DNA of 64,000 bases, from positions 131,971-195,970 of the forward strand of contig NZ_WSTC01000006.1 of the NCBI RefSeq assembly GCF_009789195.1, in the 5' to 3' direction. Both the position numbers and the translations under genes were made by a program. Shown one piece after another: positions 7,797-17,439 of the stretch; within the stretch, counting starts at the first letter, position 1; every line of letters begins with the position of its first letter. Origin of the DNA: Paenibacillus sp. MMS18-CY102. Its GTDB lineage: Bacteria > Bacillota > Bacilli > Paenibacillales > Paenibacillaceae. The notes beneath the pieces were generated by a model, which was given only the letters and a program-made list of their open reading frames with translations, searched no databases and was not told where the DNA came from.

Positions 7797-10058
7797 ATGT
7801 TTTGTACGAAATGCGGGGTCAAACTAGAGGAGAATACGAAGTTCTGCACAAGCTGTGGCGCGCCTGCATCATCGCCAACAGTTTCTAATGCAGGGGGTAG
7901 CGCGCAAGCGCAGCCAACGGGGAATATACAAGCTGCACAAACAGAAATTACGCAGGCAAGCCGCGAAACGGCGGCAGCAATGTCGGTGGCACCATCGCCG
8001 CCAATGGCACAATCGCCGGGAGCGGTGGCAGCACAACCGACGGCAGCACCATCGGCCGTGCCAGCAAAGGCTGCTGCACCAACGCCACAACCGGCGGCGA
8101 ATCCATCGCCATTAGCTGAGCGGGTGAAACGGCTAGGCGAAACGTTGGCCGGCAAGCGCCGAGTGCTCGTATGGTCGGCTGGCATCGTTGTTGCCGCCGT
8201 TATTGCGTTTTTCGCGTATGCATGGCTATTGAAATCGGATAGTGAGGCGCAGCTGTTTTATGTGAAAGACAATTCGATATTTTTCAAATCGGAAAGCATG
8301 AAGAAGAGCGTGGCGATCACGAAAGAGCTTCTGGATGACGCGGACAGCGATGATTTCGAAACAGACTTTGGCATGCCATCCTATGTCCAAGTCAACGACA
8401 GCCGCGACAAGCTATTTTTCCTCGACGAGATCGATCAAGAGGAAGAGACAGGCAGCCTCTTCATGAAGGAGCTAGGCGACGTTAGCGACAAGAAAGAGGA
8501 TAAGGGGACGAGCATCTCCTCGAATGTTTCCAGCTTTAAGCTGGCGAACGATGGGGAGGTTGTCGCTTATCTGAAAGGCACCAACGACGAGAGCAAGCTC
8601 TACTTCAACGATATGAAGCAGGAAGTGCTCGTTGACCGCGATGTTACGTCCTACTATGTATCAGATGACGGCAAGCAATTAATGTACGTGGTGACGGATG
8701 AGGACCATTCTGAAACGTTATATGCAAGGCCCCTGAAGGAAGACGGCACGAAGACGAAGATCGATTCGGATCTCCATCATATCGTGACGTATACGGCAGA
8801 TTTCAGCAAAGTTTATTACCAAAAAAACGACGATAGCGAAGACCACAACGCTGGCACATTATATGTTAAAGAAGCGGGCAAGGACAAGGTGAAGCTTGTG
8901 TCCGGCTTCGATTCGATCGTTTCGTCCAGCAGCGAGGGCAGCTTCTACTATATGAAGCAGGATGCCTCGATGGCGCATCTATACGATTTCGTCAATGATG
9001 ACATGCTCAAGGAAGACCAGAAAACGGCCGAGCCGACCGAGCCAATCGAGCCATCCGAGACAAGCTTCCAGCGGCAGGTTGCCCAAACCGGGTACTGGGG
9101 CGATATCTACTATGACACCGTGACGGATTATGATGCGTACAACGAGGCTTATGACAAATACCGCAAGGCTTACGAAAGTTATTCTATCGCTAATGACAAA
9201 TATAATGCGAAGGTGGAGCGGGATCAGCTGCGCGATGAGCTGAAGGCTGCGAAGCTGGAGGATACGAAGTCGTCCTTGTATCTGTTCGATGGGAAGAAAG
9301 AACAGCTTATTGCCAAAGACGTCGATCACACTTCGCTCTCGGATGTGAGCAATGGAATCGTCGTATATAACAAAATTGCAGCTTCCAAAATGAAAAAAAT
9401 CGCGATCTCGACGATTTATAACACATCAGACGTAGAATCGGCTTACAGGGACCAAGACCTGTCGGATCCGAAACTGTACATTTCCGTTAAGGGCGGCAAA
9501 GAAGCAATGTTCTGGGACAAGCCCGATTATACGGCCGATGTGAACATAAGCGAAGATGGAACGAAGCTCTACGTGCTCGAAAGCAAGGATGGGGAAGAAG
9601 CGGGAGAACTGAAATCCTATACGGTTACTGCAAGCGGAGCGCAGGACAAGAAGACGGTTGCGAAGGACGTTGCCAAGTATGCTGTATCGGGCAACAATCT
9701 GCTCTTCTACTCGAATGTTACAGATAACGTAGGTGATCTAAACACTACCATTGACGGCACCAACAAAAAGATCGCCTCCGATGTGCAAGTTGGTTACACC
9801 CAAATGCTGGAGAACGCCAACACGCTAATCTACTACACGGACTACAGCGAGAAGAGCATGTCGGGTTCGCTTAATCTGTACGAGGGCGGCAAGTCCAAGA
9901 AGCTTGCCGACGATGTTTATGACTATCGTTACGTGAATGCTGATCTTATCTACTACATCTCGGATTATAGCAGCAGGAACAATTATGGCGACCTATGGGA
10001 GCTTCGCAAGGCGAAAGACAAGAAGCTGATTGACGATCAAGTCAATTTCTTCCTCTAG
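7797..10058 (+). CDS. Zinc-ribbon, single-pass membrane protein with large extracytoplasmic domain
   Basis: 753 residues from ATG 7797; the frame opens at 7698, but AAAGGCAGG supports the later start. Domain order: a cytoplasmic zinc ribbon (C-T-K-C-G at 3-7 and C-T-S-C-G at 17-21), an Ala/Pro/Gln-rich linker to about 120, one membrane helix (~123-145), then ~600 outside residues with repeated YxxD/DGxxLxY patterns that look like a TolB-type beta-propeller sensor. A charged Tyr/Lys-rich helix interrupts it at about 440-490. The topology resembles zinc-ribbon envelope proteins of Bacillales. Its neighbours are a VWA zinc-ribbon protein and a D,D-carboxypeptidase, which suggests a cell-wall role. 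No family name can be given with certainty. Confidence 0.7.
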   Translation: MFCTKCGVKLEENTKFCTSCGAPASSPTVSNAGGSAQAQPTGNIQAAQTEITQASRETAAAMSVAPSPPMAQSPGAVAAQPTAAPSAVPAKAAAPTPQPAANPSPLAERVKRLGETLAGKRRVLVWSAGIVVAAVIAFFAYAWLLKSDSEAQLFYVKDNSIFFKSESMKKSVAITKELLDDADSDDFETDFGMPSYVQVNDSRDKLFFLDEIDQEEETGSLFMKELGDVSDKKEDKGTSISSNVSSFKLANDGEVVAYLKGTNDESKLYFNDMKQEVLVDRDVTSYYVSDDGKQLMYVVTDEDHSETLYARPLKEDGTKTKIDSDLHHIVTYTADFSKVYYQKNDDSEDHNAGTLYVKEAGKDKVKLVSGFDSIVSSSSEGSFYYMKQDASMAHLYDFVNDDMLKEDQKTAEPTEPIEPSETSFQRQVAQTGYWGDIYYDTVTDYDAYNEAYDKYRKAYESYSIANDKYNAKVERDQLRDELKAAKLEDTKSSLYLFDGKKEQLIAKDVDHTSLSDVSNGIVVYNKIAASKMKKIAISTIYNTSDVESAYRDQDLSDPKLYISVKGGKEAMFWDKPDYTADVNISEDGTKLYVLESKDGEEAGELKSYTVTASGAQDKKTVAKDVAKYAVSGNNLLFYSNVTDNVGDLNTTIDGTNKKIASDVQVGYTQMLENANTLIYYTDYSEKSMSGSLNLYEGGKSKKLADDVYDYRYVNADLIYYISDYSSRNNYGDLWELRKAKDKKLIDDQVNFFL

Positions 10059-10112
10059 CAAACATTGCACGTGTATAGCAATATAATCTAATCTAGGAGA
10101 GTCGCAACTATT

Positions 10113-12470
10113 ATGAAATGCTCACAATGTGGCGTGACGAACGAAAGCTCCAACCATTTTTGTAAGCAATGCGGCAATAATTTGCAGCAAATCAACTGCC
10201 AGCAATGCGGATCAGGCATGAAAGCCGACAGTGCCTTCTGCGGAAGCTGCGGCACCCCGCGCCAGGCGGCTAGCCCTGCCGAGCCAAGCGGCAATGCGGC
10301 GGTCCCGCCGGCTGCCGTTATTCCGCCTGCGGCAACGCTACCGGAAACAGCTGCACCAGCGCCCGGTGACGCAAATACTGCGCCTGCCGCAGGACCCGAT
10401 GCGCCATCTGTGCCTTCGTTATCGAAGGCGCCAGCGCAACCTTTACCTTCACTCTCGAAGGGGCCAGAGCTATCAGAAACGCCTGCCACGCCAGAAACGC
10501 CTGCCGAGCCAGAGGCTGCCGCGGATTCGTCTGCTACAGTACCAGCCCAGGCATCGCCCTCACAGTCTGGGGTGAAGAAGAACAAGCTATGGATGTGGAT
10601 CGCTACGGCTGCGGCAGCCGTTGTCATCATTGGCTTGGGTGCTTACCTGTTCACCTCCAAAGACAGTTCGCCTGTCGTCAAGGACGAACAAGCGTCCGCT
10701 GCTGCTTCCGGCGAACAGAAAGCAGATGAAGCGCCAGCGCCTAAGGGCTTGAAGCTCTCTATCGACGCAATCGATGCATCGAGCTACCCAACGATTAAGG
10801 TGAAGCTTGCAGTTGAAGAGGGATCCGGCGATGCCGATCTAACGAGCGGCCAAGTCGCCATTAAAGAAAACACGGTCGACCAGAAGACGGCGGAAGTGAC
10901 TGCCAATACAGCGGACAAGACGTTCGAAGTCGTGTATGACACGACCGTATCGAACAGCAATCCGCCCAATGGCGAGCAGCGTGTCGTTGACCTGGCCATT
11001 GGCGACAACAAGCTATCGGAGTCTTACAAGTCCCCTAGCCAGAAGAAGCTGCACATCGATGATGTCAGCTACAACACGGACCAGTACCCGAAGGTGAATG
11101 TCTACTTCTCGCTCTATGATGAGAACAACCAATTAGTAGAAGACATGAATACGGTGAAGACAGCATTCACCGTTAGTGAAGGCGATAAGGCGACGAGCAA
11201 CGCGACCTTCTCGAAGCTGACGGAGAAGCCGCAAGCGATCAGCACGAATCTCGTCATTGACGTAAGCGACAGCATGAGCGAGGATAACAAGCTGGCGAAA
11301 GTTAAAGATGCGGCTACCCAATTTTTGTCCCATGCATCCTTTGCTAGCAATGACGTGGTTGGCCTGATGTCCTTCTCGGATGCGAGCAACATTCGCCAAT
11401 CCGAGTTTACAACAGAGATTGAATCGATTAAGAATACCATTGCGGGCATGCAGACAAGCGGCTGTACGGCATTGTATGAAGCGCTGAACCAAGCAGTCAG
11501 CAACACGGCTTATAACGCAGTCGAGGGCTCCAAGTACGTGGTCGTATTCACGGACGGCAAGAACACGATCTGTGATGGAACCAACTGGGTAAGCCCGAGC
11601 ACGGTAATTAACAATGCGTTGCAATGGGGCGTTCCGATCTACGCGATTGGCGTCGAAGAGGATGCGGACCTGCAGCAAATTGCGGAGCAGACGAACGGCA
11701 AGTACCATGTGCTGGGCAATGATTTTACCGATCTTAATGCGATTTACAGTGATATTTATGCTAACAAGAAGAAGCAGTATGTTATTACGTATGACTCTTC
11801 TGTAGCGGACAAATCGCCGCGCCAAGTCGATATTAAGATGAACGGTGCAAACCTATATTCGAAAGCCTCAGCCATGGTTACGCCGAAGCTGCTGGACAAC
11901 CGCCAAGTGTCCGAGGCGATGCAAAACTATCAAATCGCATGGTCGCAGGCAATGAATGCCCATTCGATGGATCCATTGCTGCCGTACATTACGACGACAA
12001 CCAATACGAAGGACAAGTCCTCCGTCTTCAACATCGTCGACGTACAGATTAACGGGGATATTCAGCCTGGCGGCACGCGCACTGGTGGATTGGTTAATTT
12101 GCGTACGGAGTATGGGGAGTACGTCAACTATGCGATTCCAGACTATAAGCTAGTTAGCGCGAAGAAGATTTCCGATGACCGTTACCAGCTGCGCGTCGAG
12201 AAGCGTGTTCGCCGTGATGCGTTGCTGTTAGTTAACCATAACCAAGCTGCGCTCGGCTTGTATGATCCGTTGACCACATTCAAAGAAACGGCGTACACCT
12301 ACAATGTCGTTAAGAGCAATGGAGCATGGAAGGTATCGACGGTTGAGGATGATGAAGCGGTGCCGGTATGTTACGTGGACGCTTCCTATCAAGAGAAATA
12401 CGTTCGCGATGATCGCAAATCATCCAAGACGAGCGGCAACTGCCCTGGTGCAGCGTCTAACGAACGGTAA
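10113..12470 (+). CDS. Zinc-ribbon / VWA domain membrane protein
   Basis: 785 residues. Two zinc ribbons lie at the N-terminus (CSQCG...CKQCG and CQQCG...CGSCG, residues 3-45), followed by a Pro/Ala/Ser-rich linker to ~155 and a membrane helix (~158-180). A beta-rich region follows, then a von Willebrand A domain (~375-555) with an intact MIDAS motif (D-V-S-D-S, later T in S-G-C-T-A-L, and F-T-D-G-K). The last ~170 residues resemble the NTF2/TcaA-like extracellular domains of Firmicutes. The VWA domain should bind a metal-dependent ligand outside the cell. CTAGGAGAG precedes the ATG, and the gap to the previous gene is only 54 bp. Confidence 0.78.
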   Translation: MKCSQCGVTNESSNHFCKQCGNNLQQINCQQCGSGMKADSAFCGSCGTPRQAASPAEPSGNAAVPPAAVIPPAATLPETAAPAPGDANTAPAAGPDAPSVPSLSKAPAQPLPSLSKGPELSETPATPETPAEPEAAADSSATVPAQASPSQSGVKKNKLWMWIATAAAAVVIIGLGAYLFTSKDSSPVVKDEQASAAASGEQKADEAPAPKGLKLSIDAIDASSYPTIKVKLAVEEGSGDADLTSGQVAIKENTVDQKTAEVTANTADKTFEVVYDTTVSNSNPPNGEQRVVDLAIGDNKLSESYKSPSQKKLHIDDVSYNTDQYPKVNVYFSLYDENNQLVEDMNTVKTAFTVSEGDKATSNATFSKLTEKPQAISTNLVIDVSDSMSEDNKLAKVKDAATQFLSHASFASNDVVGLMSFSDASNIRQSEFTTEIESIKNTIAGMQTSGCTALYEALNQAVSNTAYNAVEGSKYVVVFTDGKNTICDGTNWVSPSTVINNALQWGVPIYAIGVEEDADLQQIAEQTNGKYHVLGNDFTDLNAIYSDIYANKKKQYVITYDSSVADKSPRQVDIKMNGANLYSKASAMVTPKLLDNRQVSEAMQNYQIAWSQAMNAHSMDPLLPYITTTTNTKDKSSVFNIVDVQINGDIQPGGTRTGGLVNLRTEYGEYVNYAIPDYKLVSAKKISDDRYQLRVEKRVRRDALLLVNHNQAALGLYDPLTTFKETAYTYNVVKSNGAWKVSTVEDDEAVPVCYVDASYQEKYVRDDRKSSKTSGNCPGAASNER

Positions 12471-12492
12471 AAAGCAAACGAGGTCATGAATC

Positions 12493-13530
12493 ATGAGAAG
12501 ATATCATTTATTCTTATTCATTGGAGCAGTTATCATCATCGCCGCTGCGATTAATATGTTTACGAAGCATGATGAGCCAGCATCAGGCAGCCCGAAGGTG
12601 GAGGGGACAGCGGGCGTGACGCCGGATCCGGAAGCGGGTTCGGCTGAGGCCGGGCAGCCTTCTGTTCAGGAAGGCACGTCCCCAGATATGGATACGGGCA
12701 AAGGTTCAGGCGCTGGCACGGATGCGGAAACGAATGCAGACGGCGATTTAGAGGCGGCGAAGCAAGACGGGGAGCAGCCCGATCAACCCGGTCAGCCGGA
12801 AGGCAAGAGCGATGGCGAGCAGCAACCGGACGCAGCTGCTTCGGGCGATAGCGATGCCGAGCAAACGGAGACATGCTTATTGTATGTGAGCAAGGACCCG
12901 GCTACAGCGCTGAAGGATACGTTCGTGCCGGACAATCTTGTGGAAGTGAATGTTCCGACCGCCTATGACATCAAGGGCGAGCATGTGGAGAAGCTCAGCA
13001 AAGATGACCAGAATTCGCTGTACAACGAGAAGCTGATGGATGCGGAAGCAGCGGATGCGCTTGAGAAGCTGTTCGCAGCGGCGAAGAAGGATAAGATGGA
13101 GCTGTATGCTTATTCCGGTTATCGCAGCTATGCGACGCAGGAGCTTGTCTATCAGCGCAATGTGAAGAGGCTGGGGAAAGAAGAAGCAGACCGGGTGAGC
13201 GCAATCCCCGGGCATAGCGAGCATCAGACAGGGCTGACGATGGACATTACCTCCAAGGCGCTGATGGACATCTATAGCAAGAACAAAGATAAAAGCCCGT
13301 TAGTGAAAGACTTCGGCAAAGACCCGGAAGGGATCTGGCTGCGAGAGCATGCGCATGAATATGGATTCATTATGAGTTATCCAGAAGACAAAGAGGCCGT
13401 AACGGGATACAGCTACGAGCCTTGGCATTATCGGTATGTCGGTGTGGAAGCTGCTACGGACATCTATGAAGCGGGCGAGACGCTCGGCGAGTATGTGGCT
13501 GGAGGCTGCAAGCCAAGCAAACGAAAGTAA
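12493..13530 (+). CDS. VanY-like D-alanyl-D-alanine carboxypeptidase (M15B)
   Basis: 345 residues: an N-terminal membrane anchor or signal (residues ~5-22), a 100-residue acidic Gly/Asp/Glu/Gln linker, then an M15B catalytic domain. The zinc-binding motif S-E-H-Q-T-G-L-T-M-D is present (His and Asp ligands), as is the downstream E-P-W-H-Y-R-Y-V-G with the third ligand His and catalytic Glu, together with the family's Y-S-G-Y-R-S-Y. M15B enzymes remove the terminal D-Ala from muropeptides. It is 22 bp from the VWA gene, so the two are probably one transcript, which is then closed by a terminator. Confidence 0.9.
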   Translation: MRRYHLFLFIGAVIIIAAAINMFTKHDEPASGSPKVEGTAGVTPDPEAGSAEAGQPSVQEGTSPDMDTGKGSGAGTDAETNADGDLEAAKQDGEQPDQPGQPEGKSDGEQQPDAAASGDSDAEQTETCLLYVSKDPATALKDTFVPDNLVEVNVPTAYDIKGEHVEKLSKDDQNSLYNEKLMDAEAADALEKLFAAAKKDKMELYAYSGYRSYATQELVYQRNVKRLGKEEADRVSAIPGHSEHQTGLTMDITSKALMDIYSKNKDKSPLVKDFGKDPEGIWLREHAHEYGFIMSYPEDKEAVTGYSYEPWHYRYVGVEAATDIYEAGETLGEYVAGGCKPSKRK

Positions 13531-13540
13531 TGGCGGCCAA

Positions 13541-13573
13541 AGAGGCGAGGGAGGCATCCCTTGCCTCTTTTTA
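13541..13573 (+). terminator. Terminator of the zinc-ribbon/VanY cluster
   Basis: AGAGGCgAGGGA pairs with TCCCTtGCCTCT and is followed by TTTTTATT, 10 bp after the VanY stop. Confidence 0.8.
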
Positions 13574-13713
13574 TTATGGGGATGTATCGCTAGCCATTGA
13601 TGGAGGGCTAGAACGAACACGAAATGCTCGCTTGAGCAGGCATATTGGTTGGCGTGTGCCATAAATTAGTGATATTCGTGCCATGACACCATCCTTGGGG
13701 GGGATGCTGCCCG

Positions 13714-14808
13714 ATGATCACCATTACTTTATGCCTGATTGTGAAAAATGAAGAGGATGTCCTGCGGCGGTGCCTTGATTCGGCAGCTGGCATTGCAGAT
13801 GAGATCGTCATCGTCGACACGGGATCAACGGACCGAACGAAGGCGATCGCCGCTGCCTATACGGAGGCGATCTATGATTTTGAATGGATCGAAGATTTTG
13901 CTGCTGCACGCAACTTCGCCTTTAGCCAAGCGACATCGGCTTATATCTTATGGCTGGACGCGGATGACATCTTCCTTGAAGCCGACCGCAAGAAGCTGTT
14001 GGAGCTGAAAAGCTCGCTGAGCGAAGAGGTAGACACCGTCTCGATGAACTATCATTTATCGCAGGACGAGTATGGGCGGGTGACCCGCTCCCTTAGGCGA
14101 AACCGGCTGGTAAAACGGTCAAGAGGCTTCAAATGGGTCGGCGCTGTTCACGAATATTTAGAAGTATACGGCGTGTCGCTAGCGTCGGATATTGCTGTAA
14201 CGCATGCGAGCTTGCGGCATGACCATGACCGGAATTTGCGCATTTATGAGAACCGGCTGGCAGCGGGGGAGGCGTTTGGCCCCAGAGACCTTTATTATTT
14301 TGCGAATGAGCTAAAGGATCATGCCCGTTATGAAGAAGCTATTGCGCAATACGCGAAGTTTCTCGGTACGGGAGAGGGCTGGGTTGAGGACAATATCGCT
14401 GCCTGCGGCAAGCTGAGCGACTGTTGCGCGGCAATCGGCAACTCGGAGCTGACGCTCGATTATGCGTTGTTGTCGTTCCGTTATGGCAGCCCGCTGCCCG
14501 AGTTTTGCTGCCGGATCGGGTTCTGGCATTTGAACAAGGGAGCTTATGCAACTGCGGCCTATTGGTATGAGGCAGCGCTTCAAGCGCCTAACCCTGAGCA
14601 AGCTTGGTCGCTCCGCAACCTATCCTGCGAGACCTGGCTTCCCCATCTGCAGCTATGCGTCTGTTATGACAAGCTGGGCGATTTGCAGAAGGCGTATCGG
14701 CACAACGAGCAAGCGCGAGCTTTTCGGCCAAACGATGCAGCCGTCCTGTATAACAAAGCTTATCTGGAAGGCCTGCTGTTTCCTGATGGGCAGCCATCCA
14801 ATGAATAG
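13714..14808 (+). CDS. Family 2 glycosyltransferase with TPR-like C-terminal half
   Basis: 364 residues. The GT-A catalytic core is at residues 1-170: L-C-L-I-V-K-N-E-E (nucleotide-binding strand), V-D-T-G-S-T-D, A-A-A-R-N-F-A, and the metal-binding W-L-D-A-D-D. This is the SunS-like branch of GT2. Residues ~190-355 are paired amphipathic helices with TPR character (A-I-A-Q-Y-A-K-F; A-A-Y-W-Y-E-A-A-L; K-A-Y-R-H-N-E-Q-A). TPR-GT2 proteins in Bacillales often glycosylate proteins or peptides. No peptide substrate gene is evident next to it. A G-rich site lies upstream of ATG 13714. Confidence 0.85.
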   Translation: MITITLCLIVKNEEDVLRRCLDSAAGIADEIVIVDTGSTDRTKAIAAAYTEAIYDFEWIEDFAAARNFAFSQATSAYILWLDADDIFLEADRKKLLELKSSLSEEVDTVSMNYHLSQDEYGRVTRSLRRNRLVKRSRGFKWVGAVHEYLEVYGVSLASDIAVTHASLRHDHDRNLRIYENRLAAGEAFGPRDLYYFANELKDHARYEEAIAQYAKFLGTGEGWVEDNIAACGKLSDCCAAIGNSELTLDYALLSFRYGSPLPEFCCRIGFWHLNKGAYATAAYWYEAALQAPNPEQAWSLRNLSCETWLPHLQLCVCYDKLGDLQKAYRHNEQARAFRPNDAAVLYNKAYLEGLLFPDGQPSNE

Positions 14809-14818
14809 TCCCAGCAAG

Positions 14819-14848
14819 ACAGCCTGCTTGCCAAGAGGTTGTTTTTTT
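14819..14848 (+). terminator. Terminator after the GT2 gene
   Basis: ACAGCCTgCTT pairs with AAGAGGTTGT (one G-T pair) and is followed by seven T. Confidence 0.65.
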
Positions 14849-14946
14849 ATTTCAATAGCAGGAAGCCCTTTACATTTAAATTAAACATGTCATAATGATA
14901 ATATCAATTTGACTATATAAAACCAAGAGGTTGAAGGGAGCAGATC

Positions 14947-15849
14947 ATGATAATGGCGAAAACCGATCCAAACGTGATGAAGGACCGGATCAAAGGAGGG
15001 CTGTATGGCGTAGCGGTAGGGGACGCGCTGGGCGGCACAACGGAGTTTATGAGCATGAAGGAAGTGAAGGCGGCCTATGGTTATTTGACCGAAATGATAG
15101 GCGGCGGCGTATGGCAGCTTGAGCCTGGCGAAGTAACGGATGACACGATGATGACGCTGTGCGTGGCAGAGGGGATTTTGGAACAGCCAGAGCATCCGGT
15201 GGAGGCGATCGGCGAGCGGTTTCTGGCGTGGTACAAGACGAACCCGAAGGACATCGGAAATATCATTCGCGCGGTATTTCAGAAGTATGATGGGAACTGG
15301 TTTGAAGCGGCAATTTTGACCGATCAGGATATAGGCCAAAGCGGGGGCAATGGCTCCTTAATGCGCTGTCTCCCGGTGGCGCTCGCTTACGCAAATTGGA
15401 AAGAAGCGGAGCGCGTGACACGTATGCAATCCCGGATGACGCACTATGATGAGCGCTGTGATGAGGCTTGCGTCATTTATAACCGCATCGCGTTCAGGCT
15501 GCTTGGGGGCGAGCCGTTACAGCCGGCTATCGAACAGGAGCTGATCGGCACGGATTACGAGGACCTGCTGGGGAATGAGCCGAACTGCGAGCCGAGCGGC
15601 TTCGTCGTCCATACGTTTCGCTGGGTTGCCCACATCTTGCTCACCAGCACAGATTTCAGTGATGCCGTGCAACGCGCAGCCAATCTAGGCGGCGACTCCG
15701 ACACAATCGGCGCCATTGTCGGCGGGTTAGCTGGCATATATTATGGTTATGGCCAAATTCCGCAGGCGTATGCCGGCAAGATTTTGATCCGGGAACGGTT
15801 GGATGAGGTGGCAGAACGGCTTTATGCGTTGCGGGCAGCGGGGTGCTAG
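14947..15849 (+). CDS. ADP-ribosylglycohydrolase family protein
   Basis: 300 residues. The family removes ADP-ribose from modified proteins or small molecules using two Mg ions. Visible: G-x-x-x-G-D-A-L-G-G-T-T-E-F near residue 20, the metal motif V-T-D-D-T-M-M near 62, the S-G-G-N-G-S-L-M-R loop near 132, and the second metal motif G-G-D-S-D-T-I-G-A near 252. All key Asp are present. GAAGGGAGC precedes ATG 14947. The stop overlaps the next gene by 7 bp, so they may be translationally coupled. The target is unknown; no ADP-ribosyltransferase was found nearby. Confidence 0.9.
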   Translation: MIMAKTDPNVMKDRIKGGLYGVAVGDALGGTTEFMSMKEVKAAYGYLTEMIGGGVWQLEPGEVTDDTMMTLCVAEGILEQPEHPVEAIGERFLAWYKTNPKDIGNIIRAVFQKYDGNWFEAAILTDQDIGQSGGNGSLMRCLPVALAYANWKEAERVTRMQSRMTHYDERCDEACVIYNRIAFRLLGGEPLQPAIEQELIGTDYEDLLGNEPNCEPSGFVVHTFRWVAHILLTSTDFSDAVQRAANLGGDSDTIGAIVGGLAGIYYGYGQIPQAYAGKILIRERLDEVAERLYALRAAGC

Positions 15850-16721
15850 TGAAAATGCTCGTGTCGGTAGCAGCAATTGCTACGTTTGCCTTACAAGGGG
15901 CAGCATCGGTGTCGGCGCATGTAGCTCGAACAATTACAGTAAACATTAATGGGGCGTTTATTTCGACCGATAGCAGCCCGTTTATTGATTCTGGCCGAGT
16001 GATGGTTCCGCTCCGTACGTTAGCTTCGCTTGGATTAACTTATGTATGGGATGCTGCAAGCCATACCGCAGAAATTACGAATGCATCCCATGATGTGGTG
16101 AAGGTGACGGAAGCCTTATCGACTGCTTATATTAATGGACAAGCGACTGAGTTGGATGTTCCAGCGAACAATTACGGTGGGCGAATCATGGTCCCTGCCC
16201 GATTCGTAAGCGAGGCGTTTGGCTTTAAGGTTAAGTATGAGAAAACGCGTGGCATTTTGTTTGTAAAGGATGCAGATTACCGAGTGGATGCTAGTAAGTT
16301 GGCCTCAGCAGACCTTAAAGAGGCTCGCCTAGCTGCGATTTCATTGCCGATTGCTTATTCTTTCATTCCAGCTAGTAAGGCTGAGAGTGACCAATACGAG
16401 GAGTACTCCTACACTTTTGCTAGTGGGGATGCTTCCCGTTACACCTACGCTACCCCTATCGCTACAACGCTTGTTGAGGTGAAAGATGGAGTTGCTAGAG
16501 CAGTTTGGCAATTCAAATTGTTAAGAACCCATAGCGCGGATGTAACCTTGGCAGGCAGCAAGCCTTCTTATGACGTAACGGAGCTATATGGAACGTATTT
16601 TGGCCACAAATCAAACGGTAAGAATGAAGCGTCCTATATCGACAAGGATGGCGATAGAAAATGGTTTGCTTTTTCTATGAACAATTATGGTGATATTATT
16701 CAGGCTATTCCCGAGGACTAA
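15843..16721 (+). CDS. Secreted protein with copper amine oxidase-like N-terminal domain
   Basis: 292 residues starting at GTG 15843 (a second GTG and an ATG follow within five codons). Residues 1-26 form a signal peptide. Residues ~30-140 carry the stalk-like copper amine oxidase N-terminal domain, with the paired signatures R-V-M-V-P-L-R-T-L-A and G-R-I-M-V-P-A-R-F-V-S-E-A-F-G-F. This domain is abundant in Paenibacillus secreted proteins and does not itself bind copper. The C-terminal half is an unrecognised beta-rich domain. It overlaps the ADP-ribosylglycohydrolase gene by 7 bp. Confidence 0.8.
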   Translation: MLVKMLVSVAAIATFALQGAASVSAHVARTITVNINGAFISTDSSPFIDSGRVMVPLRTLASLGLTYVWDAASHTAEITNASHDVVKVTEALSTAYINGQATELDVPANNYGGRIMVPARFVSEAFGFKVKYEKTRGILFVKDADYRVDASKLASADLKEARLAAISLPIAYSFIPASKAESDQYEEYSYTFASGDASRYTYATPIATTLVEVKDGVARAVWQFKLLRTHSADVTLAGSKPSYDVTELYGTYFGHKSNGKNEASYIDKDGDRKWFAFSMNNYGDIIQAIPED

Positions 16722-16784
16722 TTATATTGATAGATTCCAGCATCTACGTTATAATTCTGGAAATTAATGTAGGGGGATTCTGCT

Positions 16785-17342
16785 ATGAAATTCGTAATCC
16801 TGTTTGGCCCACAAGCGGTTGGCAAAATGACGGTCGGCCGCCATCTCGCGGAAACGACTGGCTTGAAGCTTTTTCACAATCATATGACGATAGAGATGCT
16901 GAGCCCGATTTTTGATTTTGGGCCGGAGACGTGGCGGCTTACGGATTCGATTCGCATGCAAGTTTTTGAGGCGGTATCCCGGAGCAGTCTAGATGGACTA
17001 ATATTCACCTATGTATGGGCATTTAATGTTCAGAGCGATAGTGAGTATATCGATAAAATTTGCGCAATCTTCGAGTCGCAAGGCAGCGAAATTTATCTGG
17101 TAGAGCTCGAAGCTGATTTGGATGAAAGGCTAGAACGAAATAAAACCCCGTATCGCCTCGAACAGAAGCCTTCCAAACGAAATTTGGAGTGGTCTGAACA
17201 AGATTTATTAAGCTCGACGGAGCAGTATCGGTTGAATTCTCTGGAAGGGGAAATTACGCGAAAAAATTATTTGCGCATCAATAACACCCACTTGAAGCCA
17301 GAGGAAACAGCGGCTTTGATTAAAGAAACGTTTGGCTTGTAA
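16785..17342 (+). CDS. P-loop NTPase/kinase-like protein
   Basis: 185 residues. The N-terminus is a beta strand and a Walker A loop, F-G-P-Q-A-V-G-K-M-T-V-G, in which the usual Ser/Thr after Lys is Met, followed by Thr. Later features fit a shikimate/adenylate-kinase-like fold: an L-E-A-D-L-D-E-R-L-x-R-N lid region and a C-terminal P-E-E-T-A-A-L-I helix. I infer a small-molecule kinase or NTP-dependent enzyme of unknown substrate. GGGGG lies ahead of ATG 16785. No operon partner is evident. Confidence 0.7.
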   Translation: MKFVILFGPQAVGKMTVGRHLAETTGLKLFHNHMTIEMLSPIFDFGPETWRLTDSIRMQVFEAVSRSSLDGLIFTYVWAFNVQSDSEYIDKICAIFESQGSEIYLVELEADLDERLERNKTPYRLEQKPSKRNLEWSEQDLLSSTEQYRLNSLEGEITRKNYLRINNTHLKPEETAALIKETFGL

Positions 17343-17439
17343 CGAGCGAAAGTTGAGTATTTTACCATATTTAGGAGCATTCTAAAGACCGATCAAACAG
17401 CGGCGTCTAACAGGCGCGCGTAGAGAGAGGACGGTCCAT

